Source: Streptomyces syringium (lineage in GTDB: Bacteria > Actinomycetota > Actinomycetes > Streptomycetales > Streptomycetaceae). From it: a stretch of 64,000 bases of DNA. Positions 49,387-58,384 of this stretch are shown in pieces. The notes under the pieces are model-generated. The model did not search any database, had not been told where the DNA came from, and worked only from the letters and a program-made list of their open reading frames with translations. The translations under genes and the position numbers were made by a program. The stretch is taken from positions 2,542,001 to 2,606,000 of the forward strand of contig NZ_JAGIOH010000001.1 of NCBI RefSeq assembly GCF_017876625.1. Reading direction: 5' to 3'. Position 1 is the stretch's first letter. Every line of letters begins with the position of its first letter.

Positions 49387-50049
49387 TCAGCTCCGGCCCG
49401 GCGCGGCGGAGGCCACCGGTGGCTCGGAATCGGCGGACACCGAGGGCAACGGGCCGGGCCGCCCGGCCGCCGGAGCGTCCACGCCGGTGGTCGCCGGGGG
49501 CGGCGCCGGGTCCCCCCGGTCGCCGGAGGAGGCGCCGCGGTAGACGGCGGCGAAGGCCAGGGCGACCACGCCGATGCCCATCAGCACGGCCAGCAGCCAG
49601 GCCACCGGGCGGTGCCAGCGGGCATGGCCGCGATAGGGGCCCCGGGCCGTGCCGTAGCGCCCGTACGGGCCGTAGGCGTCGTCCGGGTCGAGGTCGTGGG
49701 CGAGACCGTGCCACTCCCCCGGCCGGGCCGAGGGCTGGCCGGTCGGGGGACGGCCGTCGGGGCCGTGCCCCTCGTAGCCGTCGGGACCCTCGTAGCCCTC
49801 GAAGACATCGTCGCGGGGATCGTCGTCGGCGGGGCCGCCGCCCGCCCGGGCCCGGGCGGCGTCGGCCTCGGCGCGCGCCCGCTCGGCGGCGAGCATCCGC
49901 TCGGCCGCGGAGGGTTCGTGGACCGCGGCGGACCGCACGAACTCCTCATCGAAGACCACGGAGGCGAACTCATCGTCCGCGCCTCCGTGGCGGTGGCTGT
50001 CGGGCTCTTCGCCGTCCGGGAACGGCTTGCCCCCCACATCGTCCGGCAC
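49387..50049 (-). CDS. Second SVVFDE-motif membrane protein
   Basis: A 220-residue protein. The motif DDEFASVVFDEEFVRSAAVHEPSAAERM lies at about residues 25-52, followed by an acidic and Gly/Tyr-rich cytoplasmic region (DGYEGHGPDG, YGPYGRYG), one transmembrane helix (PVAWLLAVLMGIGVVALAFAAVY, about 145-168) and a short Pro/Ser-rich outer tail of about 50 residues. The tail is too short for a catalytic domain. It is upstream of its paralogue and downstream of proA on the minus strand. Function unknown. Confidence 0.83.
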   Translation of the reverse strand: MPDDVGGKPFPDGEEPDSHRHGGADDEFASVVFDEEFVRSAAVHEPSAAERMLAAERARAEADAARARAGGGPADDDPRDDVFEGYEGPDGYEGHGPDGRPPTGQPSARPGEWHGLAHDLDPDDAYGPYGRYGTARGPYRGHARWHRPVAWLLAVLMGIGVVALAFAAVYRGASSGDRGDPAPPPATTGVDAPAAGRPGPLPSVSADSEPPVASAAPGRS

Positions 50050-50099
50050 CCGTCCAGATTAGACCCGAACCGCTCAATCCGCGCAGCCGCTACGGGAAT

Positions 50100-51425
50100 T
50101 CAGGACGCGACGGGTCCGGCGCCGCCGCGTACATGACCGTCACCCGTGACGATGTACTTGGTCGACGTCAGCTCCGGCAGCCCCATCGGACCCCGGGCGT
50201 GCAGCTTCTGCGTGGAGATGCCGATCTCCGCGCCGAAGCCGAACTGGCTGCCGTCCGTGAAGCGGGTCGAGGCGTTGACCGCGACCGTGGTGGAGTCCAC
50301 CAGCTGGGTGAACCGGCGGGCCGCGGCCTGCGAGGTGGTGACGATCGCCTCGGTGTGGCCGGAGGACCACAACCGGATGTGCCGCACGGCCATGTCGAGG
50401 GAGTCCACGACGGCGGCGGCGATGTCGTACGAGAGGTACTCGGTCTCCCAGTCCTCGACGGTCGCGGGCACGACGGTCGCGGGCCCCCCTTCCGCCAGCG
50501 CCTGGAAGCGCTCGTCGGCGTGCACGGTCACGCCCGCCTCGGCCAGGGCGGCCACGGCCCGCGGCACGAACCGCTCCGCGATGTCCTGGTGGACGAGCAG
50601 CGTCTCGGCGGCGTTGCAGACGCTGGGACGCTGCGCCTTGGAGTTGACGAGGATGTCCACGGCCATGTCGAGGTCGGCCTCGGCGTCGACGTAGACGTGA
50701 CAGTTGCCGGTGCCGGTCTCGATCACCGGGACCGTGGACTCCTGGACGACCGTACGGATCAGCGACGCGCCGCCGCGCGGGATCAGCACGTCGACCATGC
50801 CGCGGGCGCGCATCAGCTCCCGGACGGACTCCCGGCTCTCGCCCGGCACCAGCTGCACGGCGTCGGCCGGCAGCCCGGCACCGCCGACGGCGTCGCGCAG
50901 GACCCGCACCAGGGCGGTGTTGGAGGCGTACGCGGAGGACGAGCCGCGCAGCAGGACGGCGTTGCCGGACTTCAGGCACAGGGCCGCGGCGTCCACGGTC
51001 ACGTTCGGCCGGGCCTCGTAGATGATCCCGACGACACCGAGCGGCACCCGCACCTGGCGCAGGTCGATGCCGTTGGGGAGGGTGGAACCGCGGACGACCT
51101 CACCGACCGGGTCGGGCAGGGCCACGACGTCCCGGACGTCCTTGGCGATGGCCCGGACGCGCTCGGGGGTGAGGGTCAGCCGGTCGATGACGGTCTCGCT
51201 CGTCCCGGCGGCCCGGGCCTTCTCGACGTCCTCGGCGTTGGCCTCGACGATCTCCCGGGTGCGGACCTCCAGCGCGTCGGCGATCGCCAGCAGCGCCTCG
51301 TCCTTCGCCGAGCGCGGCAGTGGCGCCAGATCGGCGGCGGCGGCACGGGCGCGGTAGGCGGCCCGCAGCACCGGGGACTGCGGCATCGGGTCGGCGAGGG
51401 GGGAGGGGAAGACACTGCTGCTCAT
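50100..51425 (-). CDS. proA: Gamma-glutamyl phosphate reductase
   Basis: A 441-residue NADPH enzyme of proline synthesis that reduces glutamyl-5-phosphate to the semialdehyde. It has the aldehyde-dehydrogenase fold with catalytic Cys in [40 protein letters not shown] and the [20 protein letters not shown] end. It follows proB on the same strand, separated by the 51.6-kb gene, so the proB-proA pair is conserved but interrupted. ATG 51425; [13 protein letters not shown] further in would also suit the family. Confidence 0.96.
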   Translation of the reverse strand: MSSSVFPSPLADPMPQSPVLRAAYRARAAAADLAPLPRSAKDEALLAIADALEVRTREIVEANAEDVEKARAAGTSETVIDRLTLTPERVRAIAKDVRDVVALPDPVGEVVRGSTLPNGIDLRQVRVPLGVVGIIYEARPNVTVDAAALCLKSGNAVLLRGSSSAYASNTALVRVLRDAVGGAGLPADAVQLVPGESRESVRELMRARGMVDVLIPRGGASLIRTVVQESTVPVIETGTGNCHVYVDAEADLDMAVDILVNSKAQRPSVCNAAETLLVHQDIAERFVPRAVAALAEAGVTVHADERFQALAEGGPATVVPATVEDWETEYLSYDIAAAVVDSLDMAVRHIRLWSSGHTEAIVTTSQAAARRFTQLVDSTTVAVNASTRFTDGSQFGFGAEIGISTQKLHARGPMGLPELTSTKYIVTGDGHVRGGAGPVAS

Positions 51426-51501
51426 GGCGGCAGCCTAGCCCCGCCGCGCGCGGGAGCCACCTGTATTCCACAGTGCGGGACGCCTCCGGCGGGCTGTGGT
51501 G

Positions 51502-51586
51502 GGTGCACCTCCGCTGCGCGGCAGTGTCCTCAAACGCCGGACAGGCTTGATTCGGCTGAGCTCAGCCACCTCAAGCCCGTCCGGCG
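51502..51586 (+). repeat. Composite dispersed intergenic repeat, copy 4
   Basis: 51502-51533 is the near-exact inverse of 48064-48095, followed by CAAACGCCGGACAGGCTT and GATTCGGCTGAGCTCAGCCAC (identical to 48000-48020), then CAAGCCCGTCCGGCG. It lies between proA and the upstream same-strand gene, the only copy not between convergent genes. Confidence 0.9.
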
Positions 51587-51589
51587 CCC

Positions 51590-52078
51590 CTAGAACGGGT
51601 GGACGCCCACCGGGGTGGCCGGCAGCGGGCCGTAGCCCTCCGCGATGCGCTGGTGATAGGTCTCGCGGTCGATGACCTCCAGGCCGACGATCTCCCAGGG
51701 AGGCAGCCGGGCGGTCGAGCGGTGCTCGCCCCACAGCCGCAGCGCCACGGCCGCCGCGTCGTGCAGATCACGCGCCTCTTCCCAGTAGCGGATCTCGGCG
51801 TGGTCGTTGGCGTAGCGGCTGGTCAGCAGGAAAGGGTGGTCGTGGGCGAGCTGCTCGAGGGCCCGCCGCACCTCCCCCAGCGGTGCCTCGGTCCCCGAGA
51901 CGCTGAGCGTGACGTGCCACAGCCGGGAAACCTCGCCGCGGTCGCGCACGGTCTCGCCCGCCCCGTCCGGCCCCACGGGCCCCGCCGTCCCGTCCACCGC
52001 GTCGCCCGTCCCGACGCTGGTCAGTGTCCGCTCCGCCGTCCCCCGGGGCAGCGCCCCGGGGCGCCCTCGTCTCACCAC
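51590..52078 (-). CDS. Conserved hypothetical protein between proA and proB
   Basis: About 162 residues from GTG 52078, chosen because AGGAGG lies 6 nt upstream (GTG 52075 is an equal alternative). The first 55 residues are Arg/Gly-rich and poorly conserved-looking. The rest is a compact alpha/beta domain: LWHVTLSVSGTEAPLGEV, RALEQLAHDHPFLLTSRY, IRYWEEARDLHDAAAVALRLW and EIVGLEVIDRETYHQRI. This resembles conserved actinobacterial proteins in the proA-proB interval, but no function is known to me. Proline-linked by position only. Confidence 0.8.
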   Translation of the reverse strand: MVRRGRPGALPRGTAERTLTSVGTGDAVDGTAGPVGPDGAGETVRDRGEVSRLWHVTLSVSGTEAPLGEVRRALEQLAHDHPFLLTSRYANDHAEIRYWEEARDLHDAAAVALRLWGEHRSTARLPPWEIVGLEVIDRETYHQRIAEGYGPLPATPVGVHPF

Positions 52079-52445
52079 CGACGGCCTCCTGTTGATCGCT
52101 GCTCCGCGCACGCGCGGCGGAGCGGTGTGGTGCCGGTTCCCGCTCTGGGTCCCGCTGTGCCGGTCCGGCTGCCGGTGCTGCCGCCGGTCCTGGTGCCGGC
52201 CCGCTGCTCGTCCGCCGGTCCGGTGCTCGTCCGTTTGCTCGTCTGGTTCGCTGTCTGCTGCTGGTGCGGGTGGTGCTCACCGTGTCCGGTGGTGCGGGCC
52301 ACGTGCTGCCCGCGGGCACCGCCCGTCCGCGACGGCCCCCATGCTCAAAGTTGACCAGTCCGCAGGCGGCCGTGTGGCGGTTTTGCCGAAGGTCTCCATG
52401 GAAAGGCTGGACTTACCTCACACTCTCGCCCCGGGATGACGGCCG

Positions 52446-53621
52446 TCAGGGGCGCAGCACGACCAGATCATCGCGGTGGACGACCTCGCGCTCGTACGCG
52501 GGTCCGAGGTCCCGGGCCAGGTCACGGGTGGAGCGGCCGAGCAGCCGGGGGATCTCCCGGGCGTCGAAGTTGACCAGCCCCCGGGCCACGGCCCGCCCCG
52601 TAGAGTCCCGCAGCTCCACGGGGTCGCCCGCGGTGAATTCACCCTCGACGGACGCGATGCCCGCCGGGAGCAGCGACGCGCGCCCGTCGACCACGGCCCG
52701 CACGGCGCCGTCGTCCAGCGTCAGGGCCCCTCGGGGGGTGGAGGCGTGCGCGAGCCACAGCAGCCGGTCGGCGGAGCGGCGGCCGGTGCGGTGGAAGAAC
52801 GTGCCGGCCGGCCGGCCGCCGAGGGCGTCGGCGGCCCGGCTGGCGGAGGTGAGGACGACGGGGATGCCGGCGGCGGCCGCGATCCGGGCCGCCTCGACCT
52901 TGGTGACCATGCCGCCGGTGCCCACGCCCGCCTTGCCGGCGCTGCCGACGGAGACGCCGTCGAGGTCCTTTTCCCCGGTGACCTCGGCGATCCGTGTGGT
53001 GCCGGGGATGCTCGGGTCGCCGTCGTAGAGGGCGTCGACGTCGGAGAGCAGGACGAGCAGGTCGGCCCGGACGAGATGGGCGACGAGGGCGGCCAGGCGG
53101 TCGTTGTCACCGAAGCGGATCTCGTCCGTGGCCACGGTGTCGTTCTCGTTGACGACCGGGACGGCGCCCATCGCGAGCAGCTGGTCGAGCGTCCGGTAGG
53201 CGTTGCGGTAGTGCGCGCGGCGGCTGGTGTCGTCGGTGGTCAGCAGCACCTGGCCGACGCGGCGGCCGTAGCGCGCGAAGGAGGCGGTGTAGCGGGCGAC
53301 GAGCAGGCCCTGGCCGACGCTGGCGGCGGCCTGCTGACGGGCCAGGTCGCGGGGGCGCCGCTCCAGGCCGAGGGGGGCGAGACCGGCGGCGATGGCGCCG
53401 GAGGAGACCAGCACGATCTCCTTCTCCCCGCCGGCCTTGGCCAGCGTGTCGACCAGCGCGTCAACCCGGTCGGCGTCCAGCCCCCCGCCCGCGGTGGTGA
53501 GTGAGGAGGATCCCACCTTGACCACGATCCTGCGGGCCTCCACGACCTCCCGCCGGAGCTCCTGACCGGCCTCCCGGCCGACCGCCCGACCGGCCTCTTG
53601 CCGTGTCCCTGCCCCTGTCAC
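52446..53621 (-). CDS. proB: Glutamate 5-kinase
   Basis: A 391-residue enzyme phosphorylating glutamate in the first step of proline synthesis. The amino-acid-kinase domain has RIVVKVGSSSLT, VSSGAIAAGL, NENDTVATDEIRFGDND and the GTGGMVTKVEAARIA segment. A C-terminal PUA domain (about 300-385, GEFTAGDPVELRDSTGRAVARG) is typical of ProB and often linked to proline feedback. The GTG at 53621 adds 30 residues before the conserved VVEARRIVVKVG; a later start near 53540 cannot be excluded. The 367 bases between it and the 52078 gene hold no supported gene. Confidence 0.95.
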   Translation of the reverse strand: MTGAGTRQEAGRAVGREAGQELRREVVEARRIVVKVGSSSLTTAGGGLDADRVDALVDTLAKAGGEKEIVLVSSGAIAAGLAPLGLERRPRDLARQQAAASVGQGLLVARYTASFARYGRRVGQVLLTTDDTSRRAHYRNAYRTLDQLLAMGAVPVVNENDTVATDEIRFGDNDRLAALVAHLVRADLLVLLSDVDALYDGDPSIPGTTRIAEVTGEKDLDGVSVGSAGKAGVGTGGMVTKVEAARIAAAAGIPVVLTSASRAADALGGRPAGTFFHRTGRRSADRLLWLAHASTPRGALTLDDGAVRAVVDGRASLLPAGIASVEGEFTAGDPVELRDSTGRAVARGLVNFDAREIPRLLGRSTRDLARDLGPAYEREVVHRDDLVVLRP

Positions 53622-53758
53622 GTCCGTACACCCCTGTGATCGCCGCTGGTCCGCCTGCTTCCGGCCCGCAAATCTACCGCCTGAGGAATGTGGTCGTTCG
53701 GCCCTATTTTGCGATGATTGCCGTCGGGGAAGATTGCTCCTGGCCCAGCCGCCGTCAT

Positions 53759-53777
53759 ACGGTCGGTAGCCGACCGT
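53759..53777. promoter_or_regulatory. Palindrome in the proB/TagF-like divergent gap
   Basis: ACGGTCGG-TAG-CCGACCGT is a perfect 8-bp inverted repeat with 3-nt centre, midway in the 208-bp divergent region and 53 bp before the TagF-like start. It could be a dimeric-regulator operator. Confidence 0.35.
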
Positions 53778-53829
53778 TGTCCATCGCGGTCTCCCTCACC
53801 CCCTAGCCCTCCTGCCAGGAGCCCGCCCA

Positions 53830-55893
53830 GTGCCTTCTGCCGGATCCGTCTCCCGCCGAGTCGTACAGCTCGCGGCGCTGCTCGCGATGCTGGCGTTCTT
53901 CGCCGCTCAGCTCGTGGGCGCCCTGCTGCCCAACGTGCCGCTCTTCATCACCGCCTCGGCGGCGGGCCTCGCGCTCGATCTCTATCTCCAGCACCGAGAC
54001 CCCGGTCTGCTCTCGCTGCTCGGCAAGGTCCGCTTCGACGTCACCGTGCGTCAGCTGCTGCGCGACATGCTGATCATGGTCGGGCTGCTGCGCGTGCACG
54101 GCGACGGCCCGCTGCACGAGTACACCCCGCTGTTCATCGGACTGCTGCTCTTCTACGGCGCCCACTTCGGCTGCCAGGCCGTCGCGATCCTCGTGCGCCG
54201 CAGCCGCACCCTGCCGTTCCTGACCCGGAACGTCGACACCTCCGGTCTGCGCCTGTCGGCCGCGCCGCCGCGTCTGCTGGCCCGCCAGCAGGGCCGCCGG
54301 CTGCTGCGCTTCGCCGTCCCCGCCACGGCGGGCACGCTGATCACCGCGGGCACCGAGAAGGCCCTGTGGGGCGAGATCGGCGTCGGCATCGCCTTCGCGC
54401 TGTCCCTCGGCGGCGCCCTGTACCTGGCCACCTGGCTGCGCCCCAAGAAGCGCATCGCCAACGAGCAGCAGGCCCTGGAGTGGCTGGACGCCTGGCTGAC
54501 CGGCTACAAGCCCACCGTCGGCATGTACTTCTCCGGCGGCACCAGCTCGGCCTACCAGGCCAACATGTGGCTCTCGACCCTCGCCGAGCTGGACGGCAAC
54601 CCCGTCATCGTGCTCCGCGAGCGCTTCATGGTGCAGAAGATCGACGCCACCGACGTGCCGATCGTGTGCATCCCCAAGGTCGTGCACCTGATGGCCCTGG
54701 AGAAGTCGTCGCTGAAGATGCTGCTGCACCCGGCGAACTCCGGCAAGACCTCGCAGGTCCTGCGCATGCCGTCGATCAAGCACGCCTTCACCAACCACGG
54801 CGAGAGCGACAAGCTCTCCAGCTGCAACCCGTACTCCAAGGCGTACGACGAGATCTGGGTCGCCGGCCCCGCCGCCCGCGAGCGCTACCAGCTCGCCGAC
54901 ATCGGCGTCGACGACCGTGACGTCGTCGAGGTCGGCCGCCCGCAGCTCGCGCCGATCCAGCCGTACACCGCGCCGCGCGGCAAGGCCGCCGCCGAGGGCT
55001 TCACCACCGTGCTGTACGCCCCGACCTGGGAAGGCTGGGACGGCCAGCCCGGCAACACCTCGGTGATGCTGGCCGGCGAGAACATCGTCCGCGAGCTGCT
55101 CGCCGACCCCAAGGTCCGGCTGCTCTACAAGCCGCACCCGATGACCGGCTCCGTCGACCCGCGCGCGGGCCGTGCCAACGAGCGCATCCAGGCCATGATC
55201 CGCGAGGCCAACGCCCGCCGCAGCGGTCCCCGCCCCGGACCCGAGGCGGCCGCCGAGCTGGCGCGCCGCACGGTCGAGCTGGAGCGGCTCACCACGAGCA
55301 CCTTCCGCCCCAGCGCGGACGAGGTCGAGCGGATGCTCCTCCAGGGCACTCCGGAGAAGGGCCGCGCGGCGACCGTGGCGGACGCCACCGCCGCCTGGGA
55401 AGCGGCGTACTGGGACTCGCTGCCGGTCTGGGAGCACCAGATCATCACGGCCGCCCGGCCCGCCCTCTACACCTGCTTCAACGAGTCCGACCTGCTGATC
55501 AGCGATGTCTCCAGCGTGGTCTCGGACTACCTGATCAGTGAGAAGCCGTACGCGGTGGCCAACACCAGCGGCATGACCGAGGAGGAGTTCCGCGCGGGCT
55601 TCCCGACGGTCAGCGCGGCCACGATCCTCAGCCCCGAGGCGGAAGGCGTCCGGGCGCTGCTCGCGGCCGTCCGCGCCCCCGGCCAGGACGCCCTCGCGGC
55701 GGCCCGTGCGGAGCTGAAGGTCGAACTGCTCGGCCCGTCCGACCCGCCGTCGCTGGTCCGCTTCAACCAGGCGTCCCTCGCTCTCTGCGCGAAGGCCGAC
55801 GAGCGCCGCGCCCGGATGGAGGCCCGCATGGCCGCCGAGATCCCGGCCCAGCGCGAGACGCTCGCCGCGGGGCCGGCGGTCGGGGCGGTCTGA
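53830..55893 (+). CDS. TagF-like CDP-glycerol glycerophosphotransferase
   Basis: A 687-residue protein. The first 210 residues contain four to five transmembrane helices, which is unusual for soluble TagF and suggests a membrane-bound version. The C-terminal Glyphos_transf region (about 330-620) has TNHGESDKLSSCNPYSKAYD, VLYAPTWEGW, LLYKPHPMTGS, and DLLISDVSSVVSDYLIS, all family motifs. These enzymes polymerise glycerol-phosphate into teichoic acids. GTG 53830 is preceded by AGGAG 9 nt upstream. With the LCP protein it supports teichoic-acid-type polymer synthesis in this region. The donor substrate is inferred from the family. Confidence 0.93.
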   Translation: MPSAGSVSRRVVQLAALLAMLAFFAAQLVGALLPNVPLFITASAAGLALDLYLQHRDPGLLSLLGKVRFDVTVRQLLRDMLIMVGLLRVHGDGPLHEYTPLFIGLLLFYGAHFGCQAVAILVRRSRTLPFLTRNVDTSGLRLSAAPPRLLARQQGRRLLRFAVPATAGTLITAGTEKALWGEIGVGIAFALSLGGALYLATWLRPKKRIANEQQALEWLDAWLTGYKPTVGMYFSGGTSSAYQANMWLSTLAELDGNPVIVLRERFMVQKIDATDVPIVCIPKVVHLMALEKSSLKMLLHPANSGKTSQVLRMPSIKHAFTNHGESDKLSSCNPYSKAYDEIWVAGPAARERYQLADIGVDDRDVVEVGRPQLAPIQPYTAPRGKAAAEGFTTVLYAPTWEGWDGQPGNTSVMLAGENIVRELLADPKVRLLYKPHPMTGSVDPRAGRANERIQAMIREANARRSGPRPGPEAAAELARRTVELERLTTSTFRPSADEVERMLLQGTPEKGRAATVADATAAWEAAYWDSLPVWEHQIITAARPALYTCFNESDLLISDVSSVVSDYLISEKPYAVANTSGMTEEEFRAGFPTVSAATILSPEAEGVRALLAAVRAPGQDALAAARAELKVELLGPSDPPSLVRFNQASLALCAKADERRARMEARMAAEIPAQRETLAAGPAVGAV

Positions 55894-55904
55894 GCCGCCC
55901 GTAC

Positions 55905-55958
55905 AGCGCATGGGGAAGGCCCCGGGAGGAAATCCTCCCGGGGCCTTCCCCATGCGCT
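55905..55958. terminator. 26-bp perfect inverted repeat after TagF-like gene
   Basis: AGCGCATGGGGAAGGCCCCG (55905 onward) and the matching arm ending at 55958 form a 26-bp perfect stem around AA. It sits between convergent TagF-like and obg and can terminate both strands. Confidence 0.9.
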
Positions 55959-56005
55959 CAGCGGGGCGGTACAGGCCGTTCGGGCCGGCCCGTACCGCCG
56001 ACCGG

Positions 56006-57442
56006 CTAGAACGGCTTGAACTTCTCGAACTCCGTGTCCGCCTCGTCCCGCTCCGCGTCGCGGTCGCGACGGCGGACGGCGGCCGGACGGGGGGCGTCCA
56101 GACGGTGGTCCTCGCCACGGCGGCCCAGCATCTCCGCACCGGCGGCCATCGACGGCTCCCAGTCGAAGACGACCGCGTTCTCCTCGCTGCCGATGGCGAC
56201 GCCGTCACCGGACCGGGCACCGGCCTTGAGCAGCGCGTCCTCGACACCGAGACGGTTGAGCCGGTCGGCCAGGTAGCCGACGGCCTCGTCGTTGTTGAAG
56301 TCGGTCTGCTTGACCCAGCGCTCCGGCTTCTCGCCGCGCACGCGGTACAGGCCGTCGTCCCCCAGGGTGACGGTGAAGCCGGCGTCGTCCACGGCCTTCG
56401 GGCGGATGACGATACGGGTCGCCTCCTCCTTCGGCTTCGCGGCGCGCGCCGCGCCGATGATGCCGGCCAGCGCGAAGGAGAGCTCCTTCAGACCCGTGCG
56501 GGCGACGGCGGACACCTCGAAGACCTGGTAGCCGCGGGCCTCCAGATCCGGGCGGATCATGTCGGCGAGGTCCTGGCCGTCCGGGATGTCGATCTTGTTG
56601 AGAACGACGATGCGCGGCCGGTCGTCCAGGCCGCCGTACTGCTTCAGCTCGGCCTCGATGACGTCCAGGTCCGAGACCGGGTCACGGTCGGACTCCAGGG
56701 TCGCCGTGTCCAGGACGTGCACGAGCACCGAGCAGCGCTCGACGTGCCGCAGGAACTCCAGGCCGAGGCCCTTGCCCTGGCTGGCGCCCGGGATCAGACC
56801 GGGGACGTCCGCGATGGTGTAGACGGTCGAACCGGCCGTCACCACGCCCAGGTTCGGGACCAGCGTCGTGAACGGATAGTCCGCGATCTTCGGCTTGGCG
56901 GCGGAGAGCACCGAGATCAGCGAGGACTTGCCCGCGCTCGGGTAGCCGACCAGCGCCACGTCGGCGACGGTCTTGAGCTCCATGACGATGTCGCGGAACT
57001 CGCCGGGCTCGCCGAGCAGCGCGAAGCCGGGGGCCTTGCGGCGGGCCGAGGCCAGCGCCGCGTTGCCGAGGCCGCCGCGGCCGCCCTGGCCGGCGATGAA
57101 GGTGGTGCCCTGGCCGACGAGGTCGGCGAGGACGTTGCCCTGCTTGTCCAGGACGACGGTGCCGTCCGGCACGGGCAGGATCAGGTCCTGGCCGTCCTTG
57201 CCGGAGCGGTTGTCACCGGCACCGGGCGCGCCGTTGCCGGCCTTGCGGTGCGGGCTGTGGTGGTAGTCGAGGAGCGTGGTGACCGACTGGTCGACGACCA
57301 GGATCACATCGCCGCCACGGCCGCCGTTGCCGCCGTCCGGGCCGCCCAGCGGCTTGAACTTCTCACGGTGAACGGAGGCGCAGCCATGGCCTCCGTTACC
57401 CGCGGCGACATGCAGCTCGACGCGGTCCACGAAGGTGGTCAT
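56006..57442 (-). CDS. obg: GTPase Obg (CgtA)
   Basis: A 478-residue ribosome-assembly and stress GTPase. It has the Gly-rich Obg fold ([18 protein letters not shown]), P-loop GYPSAGKSS near residue 165, G3 [10 protein letters not shown] and G4 [10 protein letters not shown]-terminal OCT domain follows, then a long charged tail ([22 protein letters not shown]) beyond the E. coli length. ATG 57442. It is third in the rplU-rpmA-obg order seen across bacteria. Confidence 0.97.
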   Translation of the reverse strand: MTTFVDRVELHVAAGNGGHGCASVHREKFKPLGGPDGGNGGRGGDVILVVDQSVTTLLDYHHSPHRKAGNGAPGAGDNRSGKDGQDLILPVPDGTVVLDKQGNVLADLVGQGTTFIAGQGGRGGLGNAALASARRKAPGFALLGEPGEFRDIVMELKTVADVALVGYPSAGKSSLISVLSAAKPKIADYPFTTLVPNLGVVTAGSTVYTIADVPGLIPGASQGKGLGLEFLRHVERCSVLVHVLDTATLESDRDPVSDLDVIEAELKQYGGLDDRPRIVVLNKIDIPDGQDLADMIRPDLEARGYQVFEVSAVARTGLKELSFALAGIIGAARAAKPKEEATRIVIRPKAVDDAGFTVTLGDDGLYRVRGEKPERWVKQTDFNNDEAVGYLADRLNRLGVEDALLKAGARSGDGVAIGSEENAVVFDWEPSMAAGAEMLGRRGEDHRLDAPRPAAVRRRDRDAERDEADTEFEKFKPF

Positions 57443-57490
57443 TGCGGTGCCTCCAGATGAATACGGGGATGTCTCTGTTACTAAACACGT

Positions 57491-57539
57491 CGAGGGCGGG
57501 CCAGCTTCCCCGTCACCGGAAAAAGCAGGCCCGCCCTCG
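57491..57539. terminator. 12-bp hairpin between rpmA and obg
   Basis: CGAGGGCGGGCC and GGCCCGCCCTCG are perfect complements around a 25-nt loop. It may attenuate readthrough from abundant rplU-rpmA mRNA into obg. Confidence 0.75.
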
Positions 57540-57569
57540 GAAAGGTGTTATGTCGTGCCGAAAAGCTGA

Positions 57570-57827
57570 TTACTCAGCGATCGGGACGATGTTCACGACC
57601 TTGCGACCACGGTGGGTGCCGAACTGCACCGCACCGGCGGCCAGCGCGAACAGGGTGTCGTCGCCACCGCGACCGACGCCCGTGCCCGGGTGGAAGTGGG
57701 TGCCGCGCTGGCGGACCAGGATCTCACCGGCGTTGACGGCCTGGCCGCCGAAGCGCTTGACGCCGAGCCGCTGAGCGTTGGAGTCGCGACCGTTCCGAGT
57801 GGACGATGCGCCCTTCTTGTGTGCCAT
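57570..57827 (-). CDS. rpmA: 50S ribosomal protein L27
   Basis: An 85-residue protein starting [20 protein letters not shown], with the [17 protein letters not shown] region and end [12 protein letters not shown]. The N-terminal AHKKG is the tail that reaches the peptidyl-transferase centre; no cleaved propeptide as in Firmicutes. It lies 11 bp after rplU. Confidence 0.98.
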   Translation of the reverse strand: MAHKKGASSTRNGRDSNAQRLGVKRFGGQAVNAGEILVRQRGTHFHPGTGVGRGGDDTLFALAAGAVQFGTHRGRKVVNIVPIAE

Positions 57828-57838
57828 GTCTCAGTCCC

Positions 57839-58159
57839 TTACTTCGCAGCCGTGGGGATGCCGGTGACCTTGATCGCCGTGTACTGCTGGCGGTGACCAA
57901 TGCGCTTGCGGTAGCCGGTCTTGTTCTTGTACTTCAGGATGTCGATCTTGGCACCCTTGTGGTGGTCCACGATCTCGGCCTGGACCTTGATCCCGGCCAG
58001 CACCCACGGGTCGCTGGTGACGGACTCGCCGTCGACCACGAGCAGCGTGGAGAGCTCGACAGAGTCGCCCACCTTGCCGTCGGAAATCTTGTCAACCTCG
58101 ACGATGTCGCCGACAGCAACCTTGTGCTGGCGACCACCGCTACGCACAACTGCGTACAC
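57839..58159 (-). CDS. rplU: 50S ribosomal protein L21
   Basis: A 106-residue protein from GTG 58159 ([23 protein letters not shown]) with the [19 protein letters not shown] end typical of bL21. First gene of the rplU-rpmA-obg run, behind a well-placed promoter and a structured leader of about 150 nt. Confidence 0.98.
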   Translation of the reverse strand: MYAVVRSGGRQHKVAVGDIVEVDKISDGKVGDSVELSTLLVVDGESVTSDPWVLAGIKVQAEIVDHHKGAKIDILKYKNKTGYRKRIGHRQQYTAIKVTGIPTAAK

Positions 58160-58210
58160 GCGGATCTCACTCTCTCGCTGGTAATCGGGACCTCTGATGC
58201 CAGCCGCTCA

Positions 58211-58229
58211 CGCGGGCGTAAAGCCCGCG
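58211..58229 (-). promoter_or_regulatory. Hairpin in rplU 5' leader
   Basis: CGCGGGC-GTAAA-GCCCGCG is a 7-bp stem with 5-nt loop inside the roughly 150-nt leader of rplU. Candidate site for autogenous control by L21; inference only. Confidence 0.35.
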
Positions 58230-58312
58230 CATATCCGAATGGACGAGCGGCCTCTCCCGGAATTCACCGGAAGGGATGTGCTCAGGGGTTGGCGTACAGA
58301 CGCCGAAGGACA

Positions 58313-58341
58313 AGGTTACGGGGCCCTGTCCAGGGGGTCAA
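58313..58341 (-). promoter_or_regulatory. rplU-rpmA-obg promoter
   Basis: TTGACC (58341-58336) and TAACCT (58318-58313) are separated by exactly 17 nt, a close vegetative-promoter match. Transcription would start about 147 nt before rplU. It lies just after the rne terminator. Confidence 0.75.
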
Positions 58342-58349
58342 ACCGGGGC

Positions 58350-58372
58350 CCGGGCCCCGTAAAGGGGCCCGG
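58350..58372. terminator. rne terminator hairpin
   Basis: CCGGGCCCC-GTAAA-GGGGCCCGG, a perfect 9-bp stem 13 bp past the rne stop, immediately upstream of the rplU promoter. Confidence 0.8.
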
Positions 58373-58384
58373 ACCACGGATCAC

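Noticed and set aside
52079..52445. Small ORFs in the gap between the 51.6-kb gene and proB
   Set aside because: Low-complexity CTG/GTCCGG-rich DNA; the 76-residue minus ORF is Thr/Gly/Arg-rich with no ribosome site.
53803..56247. 814-residue minus-strand ORF opposite the TagF-like gene
   Set aside because: Antisense shadow; no domain signature, and it runs through the bidirectional terminator at 55905-55958.
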